Below are positions 1 to 6,323 of a stretch of DNA of 6,323 nt, one piece after another. Origin of the DNA: Methanobacteriota archaeon (GTDB lineage: Archaea > Thermoplasmatota > Poseidoniia > Poseidoniales > Poseidoniaceae); the NCBI GenBank assembly GCA_002707335.2, contig PAMN02000055.1, positions 24,368-30,690 on the forward strand, written 5' to 3'. The notes under the pieces are model-generated. The model did not search any database. It was not told the DNA's origin and saw only the letters and a program-made list of their open reading frames with translations. Every line of letters starts with the position of its first letter. The stretch's first letter is position 1. The position numbers and the translations under genes are program-made.

Positions 1-345
1 GCTGGATTACTCGAAGATAAATCTTGGATGGAGGAATACAAATCCAGAGTAGATTCTAGAAGACGCCTGTGTCTTGAACGGATTAGTAAAATCGACGGAC
101 TAGAGGTTGAAGAACCTGGAGGTGCATTTTACATGTTTATTCGTCTGAATGACAAAAAATGGAAAAATAATGACAAGGAATTTGTCTTAAATCTACTACA
201 CGAAGAGCACGTACTAGTTGTGCATGGTAGTGGTTTTTCAAAGGAAAAAGGAGCAGGTCATTTCCGCCTTGTTTACCTTGCAGATGAAGACACTCTAAAC
301 ATTGCATTTGATAGAATAGAATCTTTTCTTGCTAGACATAAATAG
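1..345 (+). CDS. Aminotransferase class I/II, C-terminal part (alanine/aspartate aminotransferase-like), 5' truncated
   Basis: The frame is open from base 1 (the window starts inside the gene) and ends at TAG 343-345, so only the last 114 residues are visible. The methionine at base 28 is internal. This is the small C-terminal domain of a fold-type I PLP aminotransferase, a cytoplasmic enzyme that moves an amino group between an amino acid and a 2-oxoacid. Visible family marks are PGGAFYMF (visible residues 39-46), VVHGSGF (73-79) and GHFR (86-89). The Arg of GHFR (R89) sits where the family places the arginine that binds the substrate alpha-carboxylate (Arg386 in aspartate aminotransferase). 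The HGSGF...GHFRLVYL spacing recalls archaeal alanine aminotransferases such as that of Pyrococcus furiosus, from memory. The PLP lysine lies upstream of the window, so substrate specificity cannot be fixed. The next gene begins 38 bases downstream. Confidence 0.88.
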   Translation, partial: AGLLEDKSWMEEYKSRVDSRRRLCLERISKIDGLEVEEPGGAFYMFIRLNDKKWKNNDKEFVLNLLHEEHVLVVHGSGFSKEKGAGHFRLVYLADEDTLNIAFDRIESFLARHK

Positions 346-373
346 TCAAAGGTGTATTGAACAATATCGATTT

Positions 374-379
374 AGGTGA
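374..379 (+). promoter_or_regulatory. Ribosome-binding site AGGTGA, decides ATG start at 384
   Basis: AGGTGA lies four bases before ATG 384 and matches the archaeal anti-Shine-Dalgarno. It supports ATG 384 over an in-frame TTG at 357, which has only AAAGGTG ending two bases before it. Starting at 384 also places a clean signal peptide at the extreme N-terminus. Confidence 0.65.
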
Positions 380-383
380 AATT

Positions 384-3300
384 ATGCGGCGATATCTATT
401 ATACTCAATAATAGGGTTGTTTTTCGCTCCTTCAGTTAGTGCTCAAAATGTTGTAAATCCAGCAGAACTTACCCCCGATTTACTAATTCCAATTACTTTA
501 GCATTAGCAATAGCCTTGGTTCTATGGAAATACATGATTCCAAGTCAATTATCAGGTTTGCAGGTTGGTTTTGAAATTGATGATGGTTTGTATGAAGTAC
601 ACAGTTTAACTAGGGACAAAGACGATGTGAAAGATCTTTTGGGACTTCCAAAAGTCGGTTTTGGTATTGCTCTTTACATGATGACAATGACTGGTGTATT
701 ATTGCTAATAGCAGAACTAATATTCGATCCAGAGTCTTACTTTTTGCCTAATTTAATGTTAATGGGTCTGTTAGTTTTAATCCCTGTTATAATATCGCCT
801 TGGGAGTCACTTAATGGCCAATTACTAGGTAGGAAAACCACCTTGGGCAAATCCAATAAATTAACTGCTTTTTCTAGAAGAATAATCACATTCTTGGGTC
901 TTGTTGGTTGTTCACTAGCAACGTACCAATTTTTAATCCCACAAATAGATGAATCCCAACGCCCTTTGGTCTTAGCAATTTCTGGACTTGTATTTATGGG
1001 TCCAACAATCCTCGCATATGGAAGAATAATGGGTGCTTCATGGAATATGCTAATGATTGGTAAATTCCGTTCGTTTGTTGGTAAACCAAATCCAATAGAT
1101 GCAACTAAACTTGGTTTCCTTGGTAGATTGTTTTCCTTAATTCTCGTATTATTCTTATTTACGATGCCAATTACAGCAATCAACGGCATCGTTACAGTTA
1201 CACACATCATGCTAAATAATCCCGAGAATTCTCAAGAAGTCCTAAATTACGGTGGAATTATTGGACATGAAATATACTTACTAATTCAAGAAAATGAGTA
1301 TCTTGCTAAATGGGAGGCTCTGAAAAGCCTTCCAGAAGTATTAGCTGCATATCTTTCTCTAAACATCGCTATCGTTGGATTAGCGTTCATTTTTGAGTTA
1401 ATACGCAACTTGTATCTTGGAGGTCAGGCATTTGGTGGATTGGGAGGAGTACATCTTGCAACACCAAGGGAATTACGGTCTGAAGAACAAGCACAAGGAA
1501 AGGTTCTATACTTTGCATTTGCTGGATTTAGCGGATATACTGCTTTACTGTTAGTACTTGTTTGCTACAAAGAATTTGGCTCTTTAATGCCATTTATTGG
1601 CTGGTTAGAAAATCAAGGTTTTGATGAAGAAAACCGCCTTCTAGTAACCTGGATTTTTATCGCTGTTGGGCAAATTATCTTTTTGTTGACCTGGGTGCTC
1701 TCAGTTGCCAAATTTAATTCCTTACGTAACTTGAAGTTTGACCTAAACCCTGACGAAAGAAGAGAAGGTGCTATCATGTCAGGTGGTGGAAATTGGATGT
1801 TTGATTTAATAGATGAATCTGCCTTAAGTAATGATCTTGATGGATTGATTCGTTTCCAAAATCGACATGTTAGCGAAGATGAAGCCGTTGTACGAATGGC
1901 GAAAAGTCGAGCAAGAATGATTGAACAAGCATTGAGAGGTCTATGGCCAAGTGCAATAGAGGAGGCTAAAAAACTCCTTGCTCAATCTGGTGGAGATAAT
2001 GATGAAGCAAGGATGATTATTGCTACTGGGCACATTGCTTGTAGGAGATTAGATGCTGCAAGACAGGCATTACATAATTTACAACAACCGGAGGGATATG
2101 ATGAGCCTGAACTATTGACATTCATATGCGAATGGCTAGATCCTTGGCATGGAACAGTAGATGAAGATGACCTTTGGGATTGGGAGAACAATTCGTGTAT
2201 TGACCACCTTAATGACATGATGGCCATGATAAAATCATGGTCTCCAGAACCTTCTGAAATGAATATTCATAACGATAGTTTAACAATTAATGCTAGATTA
2301 TCGCATATAGCATTGTTAAGGCTGCAAAACAAACATAGTGAAGCATATTCTCTGGCATTAAAATTAGTAAAAGAGAATCCATTGATGGCTAAACCAAGAA
2401 TAGCAGCAGCACTTTGTTTAATCGATAAAGGTGATTGGCACAGCGCTCTAAATGTACTAGAGGAACTGGAAGAAACCGACCCTCATGACCCAAGAGTTAA
2501 AGCACTTGCAAACATTCTCGGAAGACCAAAGTCTGATGATGACGAAATCTTAGAAATAGCTCTAACCAAAGCACCGACTAAACGTGCGAAGAGATGGATA
2601 GATGAAGCGCCAGTTAATCCTATTGCGGCTTTGATGCTGAAAAGTGGAGTTGACGAAGCATTGAATGCTAATTTCATGATTGCTTCATCTCAAGCAGTGC
2701 AAAAGAGAATGACGCCTAGGTATAGTTCAGGAATAATTTCCAATGTTTTTAATTGGGGAGTTTTAACTCCATTATGGTTGATTTTGGGAATATATGTTTC
2801 AAAAGAAATTGGATTGTTGGAAGGAATATCTATCGCAATCGGAACCTTTGCAATTCACCAAAATGCTAGACGCTTTAGGAAACAACAGGGTAAAGTTATC
2901 AAACATCGTGACCAGAAAGCAATGGTCTGGTATGCAAAAAGATTGAAGCGTCACAAGGTGAAACTGTCTCGAGAAGAGTTTCCAGTTGGAACACATTTAC
3001 TTCTATCAGGACTCTTAGTTACAATTAATGGCATAGTCTATGATGTTGGTCTTCCAGGATGGATGACAGAATATATTCCCAAAGAAAGTGAACGTTCTTT
3101 GAAACCAAAACTTGTAAGAAGAGCAAAAGCGATTCGGAGATCAAAAGATTCTCGAATGTTGAATTTGTCACCTGGTTGGTGGCTAAAGCGTCCTAAAGAA
3201 GAAGGTGCTGAAATTCCAGCAATGGAGCGACTAATTGGACCTGTTGCATACCGAGGTCGACCTCAATTTATTCAGAGAAAAACAGGTAAGTCTGCAAGAC

Positions 3301-3449
3301 CAATGGGCGGGTCAAGAAAGTCACGTAACATAATGTCAACCGATCTTCAAAGAAAAGGCATTCCTCACAATACAATTCGTTCAGAAAAGCAAATGAAAAG
3401 TTTAGGTGGGAATCAAAACAGGCCTTCTGGACCGAGAAGACCGAATTGA
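384..3449 (+). CDS. Unrecognised large polytopic membrane protein with TPR-like cytoplasmic domain and basic tail
   Basis: I do not recognise the family. From ATG 384 it is 1021 residues; an in-frame TTG at 357 would add nine. Residues 1-20 form a signal peptide (MRRY, a hydrophobic core, then SVSA before QN). Hydrophobic segments follow at about 32-50, 92-113, 121-139, 167-185, 194-213, 245-271, 318-338, 375-395 and 419-440. Basic loops after segments 1, 3, 5, 7 and 9 and acidic or neutral loops after 2, 4, 6 and 8 fit an N-outside, nine-segment topology. That puts the following domain in the cytoplasm. Residues 496-711 are charged paired helices resembling TPR repeats (the clearest pair is 652-711). 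A Trp/Asp-rich insert lies at about 584-619. Hydrophobic stretches return at 785-803, 809-825 and 868-886, and the last 120 residues are very basic (31 Lys/Arg against 8 Asp/Glu by hand count). No catalytic motif is visible. A TPR scaffold for an envelope complex is a guess. The stop is 47 bases before glyA. Confidence 0.8.
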   Translation: MRRYLLYSIIGLFFAPSVSAQNVVNPAELTPDLLIPITLALAIALVLWKYMIPSQLSGLQVGFEIDDGLYEVHSLTRDKDDVKDLLGLPKVGFGIALYMMTMTGVLLLIAELIFDPESYFLPNLMLMGLLVLIPVIISPWESLNGQLLGRKTTLGKSNKLTAFSRRIITFLGLVGCSLATYQFLIPQIDESQRPLVLAISGLVFMGPTILAYGRIMGASWNMLMIGKFRSFVGKPNPIDATKLGFLGRLFSLILVLFLFTMPITAINGIVTVTHIMLNNPENSQEVLNYGGIIGHEIYLLIQENEYLAKWEALKSLPEVLAAYLSLNIAIVGLAFIFELIRNLYLGGQAFGGLGGVHLATPRELRSEEQAQGKVLYFAFAGFSGYTALLLVLVCYKEFGSLMPFIGWLENQGFDEENRLLVTWIFIAVGQIIFLLTWVLSVAKFNSLRNLKFDLNPDERREGAIMSGGGNWMFDLIDESALSNDLDGLIRFQNRHVSEDEAVVRMAKSRARMIEQALRGLWPSAIEEAKKLLAQSGGDNDEARMIIATGHIACRRLDAARQALHNLQQPEGYDEPELLTFICEWLDPWHGTVDEDDLWDWENNSCIDHLNDMMAMIKSWSPEPSEMNIHNDSLTINARLSHIALLRLQNKHSEAYSLALKLVKENPLMAKPRIAAALCLIDKGDWHSALNVLEELEETDPHDPRVKALANILGRPKSDDDEILEIALTKAPTKRAKRWIDEAPVNPIAALMLKSGVDEALNANFMIASSQAVQKRMTPRYSSGIISNVFNWGVLTPLWLILGIYVSKEIGLLEGISIAIGTFAIHQNARRFRKQQGKVIKHRDQKAMVWYAKRLKRHKVKLSREEFPVGTHLLLSGLLVTINGIVYDVGLPGWMTEYIPKESERSLKPKLVRRAKAIRRSKDSRMLNLSPGWWLKRPKEEGAEIPAMERLIGPVAYRGRPQFIQRKTGKSARPMGGSRKSRNIMSTDLQRKGIPHNTIRSEKQMKSLGGNQNRPSGPRRPN

Positions 3450-3496
3450 AATTTTGATTGGTAAGTCTCAAAGGCCGTATAGTATGTGTTTGATTT

Positions 3497-4810
3497 ATGG
3501 CAGAGCATATGGGTTCATGGACACCAGATAAAAAAAATACAGATTTTGCAGATTTAGTAATCAGTGCAACCTCTGCTAGCGGTAATTTGTATCGCGAAGG
3601 TCTAGGCATGATAGCCAGCGAAAACATTGTATCGCCAATGGTTCAAAAGGTCGTTTGTAGCGACTTACATGGGAGATATGCAGAGGGTTTGCCATACAAA
3701 CGATATTATCAAGGCTGTGGGGATTTCGATACTATTGAGGAACTGGGAATTAAGTTAGCAAAACAAGTTTTCAACGCTCCTTTTGCCAATATACAGTCTA
3801 CAAGCGGAACGGTTTCAAATATTGCGACCCTGAAAGCACTAGCTAATCCGGGTGATTCTATAACAGCCGTTTCAACAGCAGACGGAGGGCACATTTCGCA
3901 CGCCAGAATGGGTGCAGTTGGATTACGAGATCTAAATCTATCAACATATCCTTGGAATGAAGAAAGAATGGAGCCCGATATTGATGCATCAATTGATCTA
4001 ATTAGGGAAATATCGCCAAAGATTGCATTATTTGGGCAGTCTGTTTTCTTATTCCCAACTCCGTTAAAGGAATTAGCTGATGCTGCACATGAAGTAGGTT
4101 CAACTGTAGTATATGATGGTGCTCACGTTCTAGGATTAATTGCTGGAGGTTGCTTCCAATCACCATTTGAAGAAGGAGCAGATGTTATGACCGGTTCATC
4201 GCACAAAACATTCCCCGGCCCTCAAGGAGGATTCATACTATCATCTAGTGAAGATGAAAAATTCCAACGTAGATTGAATAATGCTGTATTCCCCGGAACG
4301 TGTTCATCATATCACCTACACCATGTGGCTGGAAAGGTAATTGCATTGGCGGAATTTATGGAATACGGTCAAGAATTGTCCAAAAACACGGTAAAAAATG
4401 CACAAGCATTTGGTGCAGCATTGGCCGCTGAAGGGTTTGATGTTTTAGCTGAATCTAGAGGTTATACCGCTTCACATCAAGTCTTAACCCGCCATGGAGA
4501 ACTTGACTCTGGTGCTGGTGCGAAAGCTGCGAAATTGCTTGAAGATGCTGGTATTATCACTAACATGAATATGTTGCCTGGTGACACTAAAGCAATGACG
4601 CCATCTGGTTTGAGATTGGGTGTACAAGAATTAACCAGAGTTGGTATGGGAACGGATGAAATGCAAGATATTGCAAGTTTTTATTCAAGGGTGTTACTGA
4701 AAGGCGAGGATCCAGCATATGTCAAAAATGATGTAAGGGAATTCAAATCTAATTACCAAGTGATTAGATATTGCTTTAACGAAGATGAAATTTCAGGTTA
4801 TCCGTTGTGA
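3497..4810 (+). CDS. glyA: Serine hydroxymethyltransferase (EC 2.1.2.1), archaeal type
   Basis: This cytoplasmic PLP enzyme interconverts serine and glycine and passes the one-carbon unit to a tetrahydropterin carrier. Which carrier (folate or methanopterin) cannot be read from the sequence. The protein is 437 residues, a normal length for the family. Visible motifs are ASEN (40-43, with catalytic Glu42), RYAEG with Tyr61 (60-64), the TSGT PLP-phosphate loop (102-105), GGHISH with the PLP-stacking His132 region (130-135), YDGAH with Asp207 that pairs with the pyridine nitrogen, GSSHK with Schiff-base Lys237 followed by TFPGPQGG, and SGLRLG with carboxylate-binding Arg373. The HKTFPGPQGG form is the archaeal version of the bacterial HKTLRGPRGG. 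All key residues are present, so the gene looks functional. ATG 3497 is chosen as the first in-frame ATG; M5 (base 3509) is possible. No Shine-Dalgarno is seen upstream. The next gene starts four bases after the stop. Confidence 0.95.
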   Translation: MAEHMGSWTPDKKNTDFADLVISATSASGNLYREGLGMIASENIVSPMVQKVVCSDLHGRYAEGLPYKRYYQGCGDFDTIEELGIKLAKQVFNAPFANIQSTSGTVSNIATLKALANPGDSITAVSTADGGHISHARMGAVGLRDLNLSTYPWNEERMEPDIDASIDLIREISPKIALFGQSVFLFPTPLKELADAAHEVGSTVVYDGAHVLGLIAGGCFQSPFEEGADVMTGSSHKTFPGPQGGFILSSSEDEKFQRRLNNAVFPGTCSSYHLHHVAGKVIALAEFMEYGQELSKNTVKNAQAFGAALAAEGFDVLAESRGYTASHQVLTRHGELDSGAGAKAAKLLEDAGIITNMNMLPGDTKAMTPSGLRLGVQELTRVGMGTDEMQDIASFYSRVLLKGEDPAYVKNDVREFKSNYQVIRYCFNEDEISGYPL

Positions 4811-4814
4811 AACC

Positions 4815-5828
4815 ATGCCGATAATTGATGAAAATGATCAATCATTAGACAAGTATCTAATGAATGAAGTATCTAAGAAATTTTTTTCAGAACGCGGAAT
4901 TATCTCAGATATTCACGGGTGGTCATGGTTACTATGGAGAAAAGACGAAATAGAATCATGGTGGAGAACTTTTGAAGAAATTATCAACCATCCTCTTGGA
5001 CGGAAATTGTCTAATTCTGCATGTGACCAACACGAGATGATGGTTACAAACATAAATCCAGATTTTGGAAGATTTTTTGTTAAAAAGAAAAAAATAGACT
5101 ACATCAAAAAATACTGGAAATCGAATGGATGGGGTGAACCTGATTTTTCAGACAATACCATAAAACTTGGCGGACTGAGTCCAATATTTTCCGGTTTCTT
5201 CCAAGCTGACCTAGAATGGCTTGCGGAAAAAAGATTCAAAGTTTTTTGGCAAGATGTTAATTCTGAACTAATCTCTATTAACGTAGAAGATAGTGAATCG
5301 AATATCCCTCCTCCAGATTTATCAATCGGTGAGTACATTTCAGAAAACCAACTACAAATTGATTTAGAAACCGGGTGGCGCATTGATGGGCAAAGGCATC
5401 ATCTGCTGCCAACAGGATTATTCTCCCGGCTACAGAAATCATGTGTTGGATTTACTGCTAACATCGGAGCTGATGAAAGATTTGGCTGGCCGGAAATGGA
5501 TGACATTTCTATAGCAATGGCAATCGCTGCAAGAAAAAATTTCATTATAGGAGAGGAATTATTCTTAGCCGCAAATGAAAACGGGTGGATGAGTAATATC
5601 AAGTCTATATTTTCAAAAAAAGGGTTAGGTAATCCTACTTCTGTAAAATATATTGATGATAACGGAGGAGTTTTGGTAAAGTTTGATACTTATCCAAATA
5701 TTCCAATCTTGCTAGGTTCCTTGTCTGGTGCTTGGACTAGATGCGAAGGTAGACCTGCGAAAATTAATTTTCAAGAGAGAAATAGCATCTTAGAAATCAC
5801 GATAGAAAGTAAACAAAATATCGCATGA
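4815..5828 (+). CDS. Hypothetical protein with an internal two-copy repeat, possibly divergent V4R-like; coupled to glyA
   Basis: I do not recognise this 337-residue protein. It has no signal peptide or membrane segment and is probably cytoplasmic. ATG 4815 (protein start MPIIDENDQS) lies four bases after the glyA stop. An in-frame ATG at 4785 would add ten residues inside the glyA end and has no ribosome-binding site. Within the protein, residues 97-159 and 262-332 align. IKKYWKSNGWGEP matches IKSIFSKKGLGNP at 5 of 13 positions. SPIFSGFF...FQ-like segments continue to INVED/ITIES with about 10 identities in 38 columns by hand. Each copy follows the order helix, G-x-G turn, strand, hydrophobic helix, two strands. 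That order recalls the V4R (4-vinyl reductase) small-molecule-binding fold, but the cysteines often found there are absent. That assignment is tentative. Tight spacing suggests co-transcription and translational coupling with glyA, so a role related to glycine or one-carbon metabolism is possible but unproven. Confidence 0.75.
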   Translation: MPIIDENDQSLDKYLMNEVSKKFFSERGIISDIHGWSWLLWRKDEIESWWRTFEEIINHPLGRKLSNSACDQHEMMVTNINPDFGRFFVKKKKIDYIKKYWKSNGWGEPDFSDNTIKLGGLSPIFSGFFQADLEWLAEKRFKVFWQDVNSELISINVEDSESNIPPPDLSIGEYISENQLQIDLETGWRIDGQRHHLLPTGLFSRLQKSCVGFTANIGADERFGWPEMDDISIAMAIAARKNFIIGEELFLAANENGWMSNIKSIFSKKGLGNPTSVKYIDDNGGVLVKFDTYPNIPILLGSLSGAWTRCEGRPAKINFQERNSILEITIESKQNIA

Positions 5829-5849
5829 GGCTTCTATTTCGATACCAAA

Positions 5850-5854
5850 TTTTT
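5850..5854 (+). terminator. Possible archaeal T-run terminator
   Basis: A run of five T lies 21 bases after the stop of the preceding gene, in the longest gap of the window. Archaeal RNA polymerase can terminate at short T-runs without a hairpin. Five T in AT-rich DNA is weak evidence. Confidence 0.25.
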
Positions 5855-5873
5855 GTAGCATCTATCGTCAAGG

Positions 5874-5880
5874 TTTAAGA
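5874..5880 (+). promoter_or_regulatory. Possible TATA-like element (TTTAAGA) for the TSP3 gene
   Basis: TTTAAGA lies in the 100-base gap. Archaeal promoters place transcription start about 26 bases past the TATA centre, here near 5903. That would leave a short leader that still contains the ribosome-binding site at 5917. Only a partial match to the TTTAWATA consensus is seen, and no strong upstream BRE. Confidence 0.25.
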
Positions 5881-5916
5881 CTATGATTGAATTGGATTGG
5901 ATAGCATTAGTGCAAA

Positions 5917-5922
5917 AGGTGG
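5917..5922 (+). promoter_or_regulatory. Ribosome-binding site AGGTGG for the TSP3 gene
   Basis: AGGTGG (within AAAAGGTGG) sits six bases before ATG 5929 and matches the archaeal 16S rRNA 3' end. It fixes the start of a gene whose stop lies outside the window. Confidence 0.7.
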
Positions 5923-5928
5923 ATTAGA

Positions 5929-6323
5929 ATGTCAGTTTCACACAACCAAATGGCCTATGTTGCAATTGTATCAACCCTGATTTTTGGTTCCTTATTTGTG
6001 GGTGCTACGGGGTTCTTCCAAACCAGTGATGGTGTTGGTGATTATGAAACTGCAGCCACAGATGATATCATAGGAGACGGCTCCGATTCTGGCAAACAAG
6101 GAGACCGTGATTTTGATGGCTTACCTGATGCAGTGGAATCACAATACGGTACTGACCCGGATAATGAGGACACTGATGGCGATGGGATGCTTGATGGTTG
6201 GGAAGTTGATAATGGATTGAATCCGCTTGATAATGGAGAATCTGATGACGTAGAGAATGATCCAAGTGAAGCAGATGCTGATGATGCGGAAGTCCAAGAA
6301 GAAGATGATTCTTGGCCAAATCC
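5929..6323 (+). CDS. Exported or membrane-anchored acidic protein with TSP3/EF-hand-like calcium repeats, 3' truncated
   Basis: The frame is open from ATG 5929 to the window edge, giving 131 visible residues and no stop. Residues 8-30 form a hydrophobic segment (MAYVAIVSTLIFGSLFVGA...) after a short polar N-terminus. This is either a signal peptide or an N-terminal anchor, so the rest is expected outside the cell. Two thrombospondin type-3-like calcium loops follow: DRDFDGLPDAVE (59-70) and DTDGDGMLDGWE (81-92). Each has Asp at alternate positions and ends in the typical D-A/G-x-E form, and they are separated by YGTDPDNE. Residues 101-131 are a linker with 15 Asp/Glu and no Lys/Arg. Proteins with this plan bind Ca2+ and often carry larger adhesive or enzymatic domains downstream, which cannot be seen here. 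The start is supported by AGGTGG six bases upstream. Poseidoniales encode many such surface proteins (general knowledge). Confidence 0.88.
   Translation, partial: MSVSHNQMAYVAIVSTLIFGSLFVGATGFFQTSDGVGDYETAATDDIIGDGSDSGKQGDRDFDGLPDAVESQYGTDPDNEDTDGDGMLDGWEVDNGLNPLDNGESDDVENDPSEADADDAEVQEEDDSWPN

Noticed and set aside
737..1210. 157-codon minus-strand frame
   Set aside because: It lies wholly inside the membrane-segment part of the large + strand gene. The product is a low-quality mirror of those codons with no family motif and no ribosome-binding site.
3268..3627. 119-codon minus-strand frame across the gap before glyA
   Set aside because: It overlaps the ends of two well-supported + strand genes and shows no recognisable domain. 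It is a shadow frame.
346..5873. TCAAAGG-like heptamer in three intergenic gaps (346-352, 3468-3474, and TCAAGG at 5868-5873)
   Set aside because: The distances to the following starts differ (38, 29 and 61 bases) and the third copy is imperfect. Chance in short AT-rich gaps with AGG-type translation signals is the simpler reading.
5887..5900. Short ATTG direct repeats (ATTGAATTGGATTGG)
   Set aside because: The units are too short and too few to be a repeat array, and they can arise by chance in AT-rich DNA.
6068..6319. His/Leu-rich minus-strand frame
   Set aside because: It is the reverse complement of the GAT/GAA-rich TSP3 coding region, which explains its odd histidine-rich composition.
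1..6323. CRISPR array, tRNA, rRNA, insertion sequence, toxin-antitoxin or defence genes
   Set aside because: I looked for spaced repeats, a tRNA T-loop (GGTTCRANYC), terminal inverted repeats and transposase or nuclease motifs and saw none. Coding density by five ordinary + strand genes leaves little room.

Overview
The window reads as a piece of an AT-rich archaeal chromosome. My best guess is a marine Group II euryarchaeote (Candidatus Poseidoniales / Thermoplasmatota). The reasons are: ribosome-binding sites of the archaeal AGGTG(A/G) type, an archaeal-style serine hydroxymethyltransferase, an aminotransferase C-terminus that resembles archaeal alanine aminotransferases, and a short-signal, very acidic thrombospondin-type-3 (TSP3) calcium-repeat protein of a kind common in that lineage. 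This placement is inference. The window has no rRNA gene or other marker that would settle it.

All five genes lie on the + strand, closely packed. (1) 1-345 is the 3' end of a PLP-dependent class I/II aminotransferase. (2) 384-3449 is a large secreted-leader, polytopic membrane protein of about 1021 residues. It has nine predicted membrane segments, a cytoplasmic TPR-like helical domain, a further hydrophobic cluster and a very basic tail. I do not recognise its family. (3) 3497-4810 is a complete serine hydroxymethyltransferase (glyA) with its catalytic residues intact. (4) 4815-5828 follows four bases after the glyA stop. It is an unrecognised soluble protein that appears to contain an internal duplication, possibly of a divergent V4R-like ligand-binding fold. 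(5) 5929 to the window edge is the 5' part of a membrane-anchored or exported TSP3/EF-hand-like acidic protein. It is cut off by the window end, so it has no stop codon here.

Genes 1 and 3 belong to PLP-dependent amino-acid metabolism (transamination, and serine/glycine/one-carbon transfer). Gene 4 is probably co-transcribed and translationally linked with glyA. Genes 2 and 5 are envelope proteins with no evident metabolic link. I see no tRNA, rRNA, CRISPR array, insertion sequence, att site or phage gene. There is no gene-free stretch over 300 bases; the longest gap is 100 bases (5829-5928). I did not find a defence or mobile system. The least explained items are the TPR membrane protein and the duplicated protein next to glyA.
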